Shown here: in pieces, positions 53,601-64,000 of the stretch
Numbering within the stretch: position 1 is the first letter of the stretch
How the letters are laid out: every line of letters starts with the position of its first letter
Assembly: GCA_006937955.1 (NCBI GenBank)
Contig: SSNP01000014.1
Coordinates: forward strand, 1,219,191 to 1,283,190
Source: Pachypanchax playfairii
Taxonomy: Eukaryota; Chordata; Actinopteri; Cyprinodontiformes; Aplocheilidae
DNA length: 64,000 nucleotides
Direction of reading: 5' to 3'
Notes under the pieces: model-generated
Databases searched by the model: none
What the model was told of the DNA's origin: nothing
What the model saw: only the letters and a program-made list of their open reading frames with translations
Program-made: the position numbers and the translations under genes

Positions 53601-56600
53601 GGATTATTAGGAACAACATACTAAAACGGTGGTTGACCCCCTTTCGCCTTCAGAACTGCCTTAATTCTACGTGGCATTGATTCAACAAGGTGCTGAAAGC
53701 ATTCTTTAGAAATGTTGGCCCATATTGATAGGATAGCATCTTAAAGTTGATGGAGATTTGTGAGATTTGAAATGACTGGAGCTTTATGACATGGTGCATT
53801 ATCCTGCTGGAAGTAGCCATCAGAGGATGGGTACATGGTGGTCATGAAGGGATGGACATGGTCAGAAACAATGCTCAGGTAGCCCGTGGCATTTAAACGA
53901 TGCCCAGTAGGCACTAAGGGGCCTAAAGTGTGCTGAGAAAACATCCCCCACACCATTATACCACCACCACCAGCCTGCACAGTGGTAACAAGACATGATG
54001 GATCCATGTTCTCATTCTGTTTACGCCAAATTCTGACTCAATTTGAATGTCTCAACAGAAATCGAGACTCATCAGACCAGGCAACATTTTTACAGTCTTC
54101 AACTGTCCAATTTTGGTGAACTTGTGCAAATTGTAGTCTATTGATGAGTGGTACCCGGTGGGGTCTTCTGCTGTTGTAGCCCATCTACCTCAAGGTTGTG
54201 CATGTTGTGGCTTCACAAATGCTTTGCTGCGTTCCTCGGTTGTAATGAGTGGTTATTTCAGTCAAAGTTGCTCTTCTATCAGCTTGAATCAGTCGGCCCA
54301 TTCTCCTCTGACCTCTAGCATCAACAAGGCATTTTCGCCCACAGGACTGCCACATACTGGATGTTTTTCTTTGTAAACCCTAGAAATGGTTGTGCGTGAA
54401 AAAAATGCTTAAATCACCTTTCTTTCCCATTCTGACATTCAGTTTGGAGTTCAGGGGATTGTCTTGACCAGGACCACGCCCCTAAATGCATTCAAGCAAT
54501 TGTCATGTGATTGGTTGATTAGATAATGGCAATAAGAAGACATTGAACAGGTGTTCCTAATAATCCTTTAGGTGAGTGTAGTTCAGTAATGTTTATATGT
54601 TTTTATGATCCTGCTGCTAAGAAAATGCATGTTTCATTTAAAGTTACAAATGTTACAAATTATTTGCACAAAGCCAAACAGATTTACTGATGCTGCTGTT
54701 GTGTATAAAACATTACATTTATTCAGGTTTTATATAGTTTTGGTATTTTTCAGTTGAATTTTCTTTTATTTTCTAATAATAATAATAATAATAATTGTAT
54801 ATATTTTTTATTTTGTTTAAATGTATATTTATTTTCCTAAAAATCCTAAATGAAAAGTTTAGAAATTTTCAATTAAACTTTACCTTTTTTATTTTTCATT
54901 CATTTTATTTAATAATTGGTTCATTTGATTTGTTTAACTTTGGTTAGATGTTTGATTGTAATTATGTTCAGCTCACAAAATTTAGATTGAAAATTTGATT
55001 AATTAAGTGTGACATTTTAGCATGTAAATACATAGAAAACAGAGATATCAGCCAAAAATATCCGCAGCACATATTGGCCATCGGCTTCCTATAAGCTCTA
55101 AATATCGGCATCGGTCGACCTCTAATACATACGTATGTCTTAACAAAATTCAGAGCTTGATTGTTTTTATGGCTTAAACCCAGAAATAAAAAGAATAAAT
55201 CAAATTAAAAGAGAGATAATGGTTGTTTTTATCCAGTAATGTAGATCTGCTGTCATGGCTTGTGTCACAGAAACAGTTTAGTCTCATTTTTGAAACTCCT
55301 ACTTTAGAAAATTTTAAAAATTAGCTCATAAACTAAAAAAAATTATGCTTTAAAAGATAAAACACAACAATTTATCTTAATCATAGGCCAGAGTGAGACA
55401 TGAAAGAAAATCCTTCAAATGCAAGAGCTTCTACTGAGACTTCATTAAAGTCTAAACTCGAGAGAATTTTTATAAAAGAAGAATTTATTGACACTGTTGT
55501 TATTGTGTCTGTTTTAAACTCTTTTAGCAGCAAATTTCCTAAATTTGTGCTGCATCCACTAAGATGTTTCCTCTAATAAATGTTCTGGACTTTGGAAAAT
55601 TAAAGTTGCTGTTTTCAAAAACAAAAAGAGAGAGAGAGAGTCGAGGTTTCAGATCAGCACCTTTCAGACAAATACTTTGAGCTAAAACATGTTAAATACA
55701 TTGTAATTAAACTCCAGATTCAAGAAAAACAAATTTATCTTCTTTACATTTGGGTATAAAAAGGACAAACCTTTAGGTCTTTTCCCCGAGCAACATTCCG
55801 GCTCGTTCTTCTTCTTCTGATGCCCCACAGATCTCATCAGATGACCAGCGTGGGGCTCCTGAAATCGCTCAGCTCCAGGGATTTCCTTGTGAACGTGATA
55901 GGACAGGTTTCGTAGGATGCATACGCAGTTCTCCACCGACTACATTGAGAGCAGTGACAGAAAGTTCATGACAAAGATGTTGTACAGAAAGTGTCACGCC
56001 ACATCGATCAAGTCCTCAGGTCCCTATTTATATTCTAAAAAAAGTAGGTCCATTGATTTTCTTGACAAACTTGAAACTCTAAGGACACAGTTCAGATTTT
56101 CAAGAAGGATTTTTATACTTTTATTACTTCTACGTTCTGGCAGATAAAGGCAGTGACTTTACTGGATTTCTCAACTGTTTCTGCAAACCTCACTGCAGGG
56201 GTAGTTCTTATTCTCTATTAAGACTGAACTGTTGACCTTATTGTCAGTGTCCTTGTTGACGACCGCTGACTGCAGGGCGTGAAGAAGAGCGGCTACCAAG
56301 CCCTCACACTCCCTCAACCTCTGTCGAGCCTCTGCTCCATCCGAGCTGACGTTCCTGCAGAGAAAAAAGAGAATAAAATCTGTGCAAATCCGAACACAAG
56401 GACGGTTTCAGCGTTTTCTGATGGCAGGCTACCTCAGGCATCCAGAAGTGTTCTTAAAGACGGTGGTCCACTCGGCGCTCTGTGGTTTGGAGGGGTCGAC
56501 CAAGTCTCTCCTCCTCCAGCCTGAGTGTGGGATGATGATATCATCTGTGAGGGTTTGAAGTCCCTGGTTGATGATTGTCATCTTAAGGGGCTCATGTGAT

Positions 56601-59600
56601 GAGAGGTTCCACAAAGTCCCTGCAGTGTGCAAAAAAATCCAATCAATCAGCAGAAATGATTCAAAAAGTTGGCGATTCCGAGGCTAAAACATGGAGCTAT
56701 ACCTGTAACTAACTCTTTGACCTCCATGCTGCTGGACTTCCTCAGCAGTCTGACCAATGCTTGGATGCCATCACAGTTCTTGATGGCCATTTTGTTATTG
56801 TGGTCTTTTCCATATGAGATGTTTCGTAAAGCACCACAGGCCTTACGATGGACTTCAGCCTTGGGATGGTCCAGCAGTTCCACCAGGACTGGCACACCGT
56901 TCAGCTGGCGGACTTCCTGTTTAATTAGATCGTTCTCATAACACAGATGCTGCAAATAGGCAGCGGCGTTGGACTTGACAGGGTCCATTGGGTGCCTGAG
57001 CATGGCGATCACTTCGTGCAGGTTGGGATCTCTCCAGCGTGGATCTCTTCGGATGCTGTCCAAGCTCACCATGCTGCTGCGTTTGTGGGGAATCTGCAGG
57101 GTCTGTGCTCGGCACATGGCCTGAAAGAAAGGATTCAGGTTCCCTTCCAGCTGGGCCATGAAGGCGTCATCATAGCCACTTCTGGAGAGACACAAATTCA
57201 CAAAGTTTACTGTTGAGGAAGTTTCATGTGCATAAAGCAATGCTTCATTTGGTTTTCCAAAGTTTTCAGTGTATTTTTCTGCATCAATAGTAACAGGATG
57301 TACTCTGAGTGACCTTCAAACACCTCAAACAGTGAGCGGCTCCGATTATCAAAAAACATTCTGAAGACTACCAGAAGAAAAATCACATGAACTTAACGTG
57401 TGGAAACAACTTTTTTTCAACATCTTTATGACGTTTTTCTACATTTTTCTTCACATTTCTCTTTTGGGAACATTGAATTCATTTACTTCAGCAGCATTTT
57501 TGACTTTTTACAGTTAATAAATCTGTTGTCAGGGTCATATTTTTGATATTAAGAACTCATGCACCAAACAAGAGTTTTTGTTTTCTTTGTAAGACTGGTT
57601 TAAGATTTGGTTTAATCTTGATTAAAAGAAAATAAAAATCTCTTTTATAACACTTGAAACAACATTATTTACATACTACGCAGCAGCTTGACATCCCTGA
57701 TTGAGATCAACCTGACAGCTGTCCGTCTGTCTTGTTATTGTCCTCATTTTCTCATCGGCCCCCACTGGACGCGTGTGTGAAACAAAGTTCAATTTATGCT
57801 ATTATCACTGAAATTAAACTTTCAAAACATTTCGATTTTATGTTGTGAGTGTAGCTCCGCACATTCCATGTCTTCCACTATTTTTAAACTCTTTTTGTCT
57901 CATCCTTTTTCACGCCTGTCCTTATTTGAATGAGTCTTTATGCTAATTAAAAGCTTATTGTTTAATTTGGGAACAAAATAAACAGGATTAGACATACTTT
58001 AATCAGAAATTACATTATGTCTTCTATAAAAAAATAATTTGAATAAAATTAGGTCTAATTAAACGTTTGAAAATCGGCTGGGTTTTTTCCATTCAGTCTT
58101 TATGTGAATGGTACAGGTTTTATTTCTAACACTGATTGAATGTATTCAGTTTGTCTGTCAGCGTAATGTAAATCTAAATTTTGCACACCTTCCTTTAAGT
58201 CAGACCTATTTTTTCTTGCATGTTTTCATTATATAAGTCTTTACATATAAATGAAAATCGTATCTGTTGTCATAAGATTTTGTTCTTACGAGAATCTTCT
58301 CTAAATCTGACACAGGATTATTACAGTAATATACATATAACTTCTTTTTAACAGGGAAAAATGATAGAAATATGAATAAATCCTATTCCTGCACAAAATG
58401 TCAGTTTTAAAGGGTATTTGACCTCGCATATATTTCCTACGGAAACAGCAAGGATTAAAAACTCCTTCACACAACTACCCTTTTGGATCAATAGCATTTT
58501 ATCTGATGTAATGTCCTCCTACCTGGTTCTCGAGGGCTCCCTCAGGAGCTCCATAGTGGTAATTGGTCTGAACTGGTGGATTCCCCCCAGTATTGGGTAA
58601 CTGACAGCTGGCAGGTCAGTCTTCATGTCCAGAGGGTTTTTACTGTCCTCCTCCGTCTGGCTGCTGAGGCCTGCAGGGGCGTAGCTGTCCCTGAGGAACG
58701 GTAAGGTGAAGTGAGCCCCCGGCTGGAAGTTTTTGGTGGGCAAGTAGCCGTGGAGGCTAAAACGGGAAAGGCTCCCATATCCTGTGCAAATGTCACCACC
58801 GATGCCCCTGTAGACGTCAGGGAGGGTGTAGACTCTGTTCTGGCTGTCTGGGGTCACAGGATGAGGCTCTCCAGGCTGCAGCACCAGCTGTGGTTGTGGA
58901 GTTGTCACGGTGGTGTTGCTGGTTGTTGTGGAAACAGATTCAGAGGGCTTAACGCTGGCTTCAGGAATCAGCTGTTCAGTGGAACTGTTATCTTGAACCT
59001 CTGGAGCTGACGTGAGATCAGTCGTATCTGGTGTGACGGCGTTCTCCTGCTGCATCTCCGAGGTTTCTTTCGTATCGCTCGGCGCTTTTTCTCCCACCTG
59101 ATCCACAGCCTTGGACTCCTACAGAGATTGATTCACCACAACAGTTATCTCTGGAGAAAGTAGACTCTGTTGGTTTTTAAATGCTAATTTGTCTGACTGG
59201 TCTACAGACTTTCTGACTCTTTAAGTGCTACAAAATCAGTTTGTTTACATTCAGAGCATCTTTGGTCCTAATTGACTCAGAATTGACCAAACATGTTCTT
59301 GAGTCATGTTCTCTGTGTTTACTGTTTGGTTTAAACTCCTTTCTAACCCAAACTATTACTCACTGTCACTTCAGCACATCCCGGGATTTATGAGCCTCTT
59401 ATAAATTATGTACCTTTTTTTTCCTGCCAAAGAATTAAATGAATGAGTTTAGATTGGACTCTGATGAACCAGCTTGAGGTCCAGCTACTGTTTAGAGGCA
59501 GAATAAATGGGAGGAAATTTTAATTTTCTGATGCGCTAAATTAATTTCGATTTTAACTCCTTTGCTGCTACAAGAAAAATGTGTTTTTGTTTTATCTTTC

Positions 59601-62600
59601 AGCTGAAAAAGCTCTAAATGTGTGAAGAAAAGAAAAGAAACTGTCCATGATAAGTCATTTTCTGAATAATAATCATTTTAATTTAAAAAGGGCTGTGAAT
59701 AATTAAGTGGTGATGGACCTCAGAGTCGGTCTGCTGTGGGGTGTCGGTCTCCGTAGAGCTTTCATTGGTCGAGGTCATCACAGAGGTGGTGGAAGTGGGC
59801 GTGTCCAGTTCATCTGTGGAGGTTTGGTTTTCATGAGTTGTCTCTTTAACCTCCTGGGACAGCGAGAGTGGAGCGGGCACCTCCAAACTCTGCTCCTGAA
59901 CAACAAACAAACACAACCAGGAATAAGAATAAACAAACTAAAACCCAGCTATTTTTAAAATGACAATGTATGGAAGCCCTAAGATGCCAAAAAGCCCAGC
60001 AACAAAATTAGAAATGAGCTTGTTATAAAGGACTGTTTGGTAAATAAACAACAACAAAATAGAAAACACACAAAAACTTTAACATTTGCAAAGTAAGAAA
60101 AAAAATCCTGAATGAAATCCACTACAAATAACAATATCAGTCATTTTTACAATAATATGTTTTTAGTCAATATAAAGCAGAAAATATTTACAAGTATTTA
60201 GAGTTGTTTTTAGTAATTTATAGAACTTTATTGTTTTTTAGTGTTTTGTGTTGCATGACTTATTTTGTGATGTTTTTAAAACATGTTTCTCCTTTTATAT
60301 CTTGTAAATTTAAATTATTTTAAGTGTTTTTAATTTTATTTATTTAATTTCTAACATTTTTTCATGTTTGTGTTTGTGCTATTTCACATCTTGCCCTTTG
60401 TGTATTGTTATTTTTTATCTGTCTTATTTCTTTTTTAGCTATATTTATTCTTTTAAAGTTGTGGATTTATTTGTTCGACTTGTGTTTGTTGTTTGTTAAA
60501 AAAGGTATTTGTTTTGGACCTCAGGAGCCACCGTACATTTCTCTAACAAAAGCAACTGCATCCTGACAATGTGTGTACGTTGATTAGGAAATTGAATAAA
60601 TAAAATAAATAAAACTACTAACATGTCTTTAAATGCAGAAACAATCTACAAGTTCACAGAGATCATGACTGCTTTATATTGTCACAATAATCAGATTTTT
60701 AAGTAGGAGCCACCGTCTTCTGATTTGTACAAAAACGGACATTTTTTACTTTTACTAAATTTCAAAAATAAAGACATAAATTTAAAAAAAACTTGATGTA
60801 TTATTTTATTTATATTTGCAATCAGATCAGTTGTCCTTGACTGTTTCAATAAACACAAGTGGGGAAAGAAAATCAGTAATTCATCAGCGTGCGTTTGCAT
60901 CAGGTCTCACAGGTAGCGTTTAATAGGTCGAGTCCGCCGGTGAGAACATCAGATTGTTTATCTTTGTATCTGATTGAAGGATCCTCCCTGCGCTTTGCAA
61001 GAACGTCTGAAAAATGTCAGCCAAAATGCTTTTGCAATGCAAAAACAGCCATTTTCTGTCATTTACCTGTAAGTGATTTGTTGAGACTTGATTCACCACC
61101 TCAGACTCTCAAGTCAGAGATCCAGCAGCTGCATCTTGTTTAAAACATGGATTTTCTTTATTTCATGCAGAACTCAACAGTCCCTCTCTCTTGGAACATA
61201 ATGTGTTTTTATTTGGAGGAAAAGATAAATTATTCAGCATCTTGGTCTAAAAAAACAACTAGAGGCATTTTTGGACTGTAAACACATTTAATGCTGACTT
61301 TTTTTTATAAACTCTGAATTAATTTCAGAGAGTCTACAAAATGTTTTCTGCTCTCTTGATCTCAAATGAATTGAATGACTCTATTTTGTACAATCGAGCA
61401 ATAAAAACTATCTAATAATACTGTAATCGATCAAAACTTACAGTATAACTAAAAGGAAACCTTATTTAAAGACTTCATCTTTTATCTAAATTATTTTATT
61501 TCCAGAAATGTGACACAAATGGATCGGAAATGTGCACATAAACAATAAAATGAAAGACACACCGACATAAAAGGCATAAAATCTGTTAATTCGCTGCAAA
61601 ATTCAAATGTTTCTGAAGCTGCAGCTTTTAGTTGAAGAACAACTGCATTAATTTAAGCTGGAGTGAACGGCTGACTGAACGAGTGGGAAAGAGCTTGATT
61701 TTAGAACACTTCACCAAACACAAGAGCTCTCTCATATCCATGTGTAAAAAAACAAACAAAAAAAAAAGGTGGAGGTAAGAGGAGATAAAAGGGTCACCCA
61801 GGAGAAACTAGCAGAGGGGGAGATGATCCAGGCTTCATCACCTCTTGGCGAAGGAGGAGGATGATTGGATATTGTTAGGCAGCAGTAAACGAAAGCTTGG
61901 CCAGAAGACAGACGAGGTGCTGCTGTCCTCTACGGATGGCTTGATTAAGGATTTGGAGGATGAGAACAGGCTGGACACGGTCCTGCGTGCTGCCTCTCTC
62001 TGATTCAAGCTCCGGGGAAGGCCGGCCCTCTGTGAGTCAAAGCTTATTTAAATAACTCTCTGCACCATCATTGAACGTGCTCCTGGAGCCAAATAGGTCA
62101 AGATGATGGTTCGGAATTTGCCTTCGTTTCAAGAAAAAAAAAAAAAAAAAACAGGAAACAGCACCTTAGCTGTTAACTGCACAGGAGACAGAATGGCATG
62201 ATTAGCATCTATTGAGGCCAGCTGCAGGTGTGCTACTATTTCAGGAGCCATGAAGTCTGATCTAATGGCGTAAGATTTCAGTGACAACCTCGAGGTCACA
62301 TTCGACGCAAGCCAAACTCAAACTTTTCCAAAATCTATTGAAGAAAGACAAATGCACTTTGGATTGTAAACATATCACGTGATATTTGGAATGATCCAAT
62401 TAGAGTAAAAGACTCTATCAATCTGCATGATTGAAACAGTGACGCCTCCACAGGATGACAACACAAACCATCAGCCCAGTGATGTCAGAAAACATTAGGA
62501 GCAACTTTGTAAAAGCATGTCTGCTTGTTGCTATCTGTTGAATCTGTGGTGCTCATCTTTTATCCATCTCATGCTCTGCAAATGGAAACTGAGACTAGTT

Positions 62601-63225
62601 TCCTGCAGGAACACCGTTGCATGTCATGCTGCATATCACCAAGCTGCTGAGAAATTGCTCAGAACAACATCAAAGAAGGGGAAAAAAAGGTGGGGGGGGA
62701 CATAGGGAGGAGAATTATTCTGAAAAGTTTCCATTTCCTTCCCCCCTGATTAGACTCTGATCCTCAAATGGTTAAATGCTGCATGGTCAAATTTAATGTC
62801 TCACTGGAACATCATGGCAACGCAGAGTGTGTGCAGCCCTATTACCCCCCCCTTCTCTATTCAGAGGGACAACCTCTCCCCATAATGCAATCAAAGTTAT
62901 CCCCCTTTACAAGATTGCCCATGCATTTGTACTCATGCACGCACGTGTGCACTCACGCACACACGCGACAAAGATGTTAGCATCATGTCATCAGGCACAC
63001 ATAGAGAGACCGCACCAGCCAGCAGTGAGAGGTATGAGAGTGAAGCAACTGATGCCTCCTTAAATCATCATGACAGATGCAGAATGCAACAACGCTGGTG
63101 AGAGCAGTTCACTGCAGGAAGACTAAAAAACTGATGGGCAAAAAAAAAAAAAGAAGGATAAGGGAGGGTACAGAGAAAATAGAGCCATTCCAACACACAC
63201 TTACCTCCTTCACTTCAGCAGGCAT
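47653..63225 (-). CDS. arvcf: ARVCF, p120-family armadillo-repeat catenin
   Basis: Delta-catenin that binds the cadherin juxtamembrane tail at adherens junctions. Coding exons in order: 63225-63205, 59895-59719, 59118-58523, 57181-56703, 56619-56433, 56354-56237, 55939-55771, [microexon 53177-53160], 52036-51909, 50833-50683, 50605-50413, 50166-50055, 49899-49812, 47985-47909, 47745-47653. They join to 862 aa, or 868 with the microexon. A low-complexity Ser/Thr-rich head (1-305) precedes armadillo repeats (about 310-775), e.g. MLRHPMDPVKSNAAAYLQHL, TLWNLSSHEPLKM, IIIPHSGW, VENCVCILRNLSYHVHKEIP, ELLYQPEVVRLYLSLL, YIRATVRKEKGLPILVELL. A Lys-rich NLS-like segment lies near 570-585. The end LDSWV is a PDZ-binding motif, which excludes CTNND1; the body matches ARVCF better than CTNND2 or PKP4. 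The start MPAEVKE is set by a good exon end (GAG then GTAAGT) in phase; upstream exons beyond the window are possible. Confidence 0.9.
48213..48547. repeat. Non-autonomous hAT element with perfect 8-bp target duplication
   Basis: The left end CAGGGCTTAATTTG and the right end CAAATTAAGCACTG are inverted with one mismatch. Both sides carry the exact 8-bp direct repeat ACATTTAC (48205-48212 and 48548-48555). CAG...CTG ends and an 8-bp duplication are hAT hallmarks. At 335 bp without a frame it is a MITE. It lies in an arvcf intron, 18 bp from the next MITE. Confidence 0.88.
48566..49140 (-). repeat. TTAA-flanked MITE, family A, copy 2
   Basis: TTAAAGAGGCC at 48566-48576 and GGCCTCTTTAA at 49130-49140 bound a 575-bp copy inverted relative to 15000-15589. 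Internal matches are extensive. It lies in an arvcf intron. Confidence 0.85.
53160..53177 (-). CDS. arvcf: arvcf alternative 18-nt microexon
   Basis: On the minus strand, ATCAG then the 18-nt exon AAGAGTGGTTCAGCCAAG, then GTCAG. Between exons 55939-55771 and 52036-51909 it keeps phase and adds Glu-Glu-Trp-Phe-Ser-Gln next to the Lys-rich segment. Human ARVCF carries EEWF at this spot and p120-catenin DEWFSR; in p120 the six-residue insert (exon C) is alternatively spliced and interrupts an NLS. The sequence cannot show how often it is used. Confidence 0.72.
53490..55124. repeat. hAT-like element split by a Tc1 insertion
   Basis: The left end reads TAGACCGATATATCGGCC and the right end ATATCGGCATCGGTCGACCT, a partial inverted match with CGATATATCG palindromes inside. 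The 7-mer ATACATA flanks both sides (53483-53489 and 55125-55131), consistent with a decayed hAT duplication. Removing the Tc1 element leaves about 645 bp. Confidence 0.6.
53589..54578 (-). mobile_element. Deleted Tc1-like transposon
   Basis: Ends CACTCACCTAAAGGATTATT and its complement AATAATCCTTTAGGTGAGTG form inverted repeats flanked by TA (53587-53588 and 54579-54580), the Tc1/mariner target. On the minus strand, transposase pieces include MVWGMFS, HPFMTTMYPSSD and GYFQQDNAPCHKA (a DDE-core Asp region). At 990 bp against about 1.6 kb for intact relatives, with broken frames, it is inactive. Confidence 0.85.
57182..58522 (-). other. arvcf intron
   Basis: AT-rich, 1.3 kb, with no recognised exon or bounded repeat. 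Confidence 0.5.
59896..63204 (-). other. First coding intron of arvcf
   Basis: A 3.3-kb intron between the seven-codon first coding exon and the next. It contains poly-A runs (near 61760 and 62138) and a GC-richer, low-repeat block at about 61840-62060, which may be a regulatory element but has no identifying motif. Confidence 0.45.
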
Positions 63226-64000
63226 TGACAAATCTTCTCTACTCCCCAACAAATGATAAACAAGACTGGTCCCTCAGTGAGACGTCTGTTTCTGAGGCTC
63301 TGCTGATCTTTTGTGAACATGTGAGGCAGTTCAAACAAGAGCAGCCATCCTTCCTCCCAGCTCCCACCAACACACGTCCTCTCCTTCTCTCCCTCCCGCT
63401 CCCACACTCTCTGCCTCTATTTCTCTTTGGCTTCCAAACACACACTAGGCGCACCGTGCACACATTTGCTCAACACAGACGTCCTCCCTCTCTCATAACC
63501 GCACTCCTCCTCTGATCTGCGCTGCAGTTAATGTGTGCGCTATTACCAAGGTGCTGAATCAACTGTGTGATGCTGAGCCTGTGAATGGCTTAGGTAAGTG
63601 CAGACCCCTGCAGTCCCCATGCCGCCCCCCCACCACCACCACCACCCCTCCTTATATTTTCTGACAGCCCTGGTGCATACAGGCAGATAGCACACATGAA
63701 AACACACACACACACAATTCCCTGCAGGCACACACAAGCAGATGCAGCTGGAGCAGTCCGCGCTAGTTCAGTCCTGTGTCACCCATGTGCAGCATAACAA
63801 GGTACGAGGGGCTGGGAGGGGTGGGGAAGGTGCAGAAGCACCGCATTCAGCAGTGGGCAGAGAAACACACTAAAGATCTACTCCACCTTACAAAGCCCTC
63901 CTCACCAACACATCCCTGTTCACACACAGACCCAAACAAGATACTCCAAAATAATCCAAATATTTGTGTTAAAATTTGAATTAATTCACCCAGAAGAACT
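63226..64000 (-). other. arvcf 5' UTR or upstream flank
   Basis: Sequence upstream of the first arvcf ATG, with CA/GT-rich and pyrimidine-rich tracts (63350-63430, 63620-63720). No further coding exon was recognised; any exon encoding an N-terminal coiled coil would have to lie past 64000. Confidence 0.4.

Larger units (their letters stand above)
52037..55770 (-). other. Large arvcf intron region
   Basis: Apart from the microexon at 53160-53177 it holds the nested repeats at 53490-55124, including a (TAA)n tract near 54774-54794, and a CA-rich tract near 53018-53050. No other exon was recognised. Confidence 0.55.

Noticed and set aside
54158..54376. Plus-strand 72-residue open frame
   Set aside because: It is antisense to the Tc1 transposase relic and shows no domain of its own.

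Overview
This is a vertebrate nuclear window, almost certainly a teleost fish, probably a percomorph (the finer placement is an impression only). The evidence is five intron-rich genes with GT-AG splice sites and vertebrate protein families, ordered as glis3 > rfx3 > < smad4 < bmp10 < arvcf, in AT-rich DNA littered with Tc1-like relics, hAT-type and TTAA-flanked MITEs and a long GATA microsatellite. glis3 next to rfx3 is also the order on human 9p24. No operons, CRISPR, tRNA or rRNA genes were seen.

Layout. 1-3.8 kb: no recognised gene. About 3.85-17.7 kb, plus strand: glis3, nine coding exons, 775 aa, five GLI-type zinc fingers; its introns hold MITEs and a Tc1 relic. 17.7-19.9 kb: intergenic. 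19.9-30.0 kb, plus strand: rfx3, a noncoding first exon with three RFX-type half-sites, then sixteen coding exons (759 aa); a long presumed 3' UTR follows. 36.6-40.7 kb, minus strand: smad4, ten coding exons, 503 aa, with a shortened linker. 44.5-46.2 kb, minus strand: a BMP9/10-class ligand closest to BMP10, two exons, 462 aa, with a GATA repeat just after its stop. 47.65-63.2 kb, minus strand: arvcf, fourteen coding exons plus an 18-nt microexon, 862 or 868 aa, ending in a PDZ-binding DSWV.

Functional links. GLIS3 and RFX3 are both tied to cilia and pancreatic endocrine development. Smad4 is the shared partner Smad through which BMP10 signals, and here the two genes are same-strand neighbours. 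All exon phases were checked by hand and each gene gives an uninterrupted reading frame.

No clearly undescribed biological system was found. The points most worth a second look are the RFX half-site cluster in the rfx3 first exon, the arvcf microexon, the shortened Smad4 linker, a GC-AG intron inside the glis3 zinc-finger region, and the MITEs, several of which have exact ends or target duplications.
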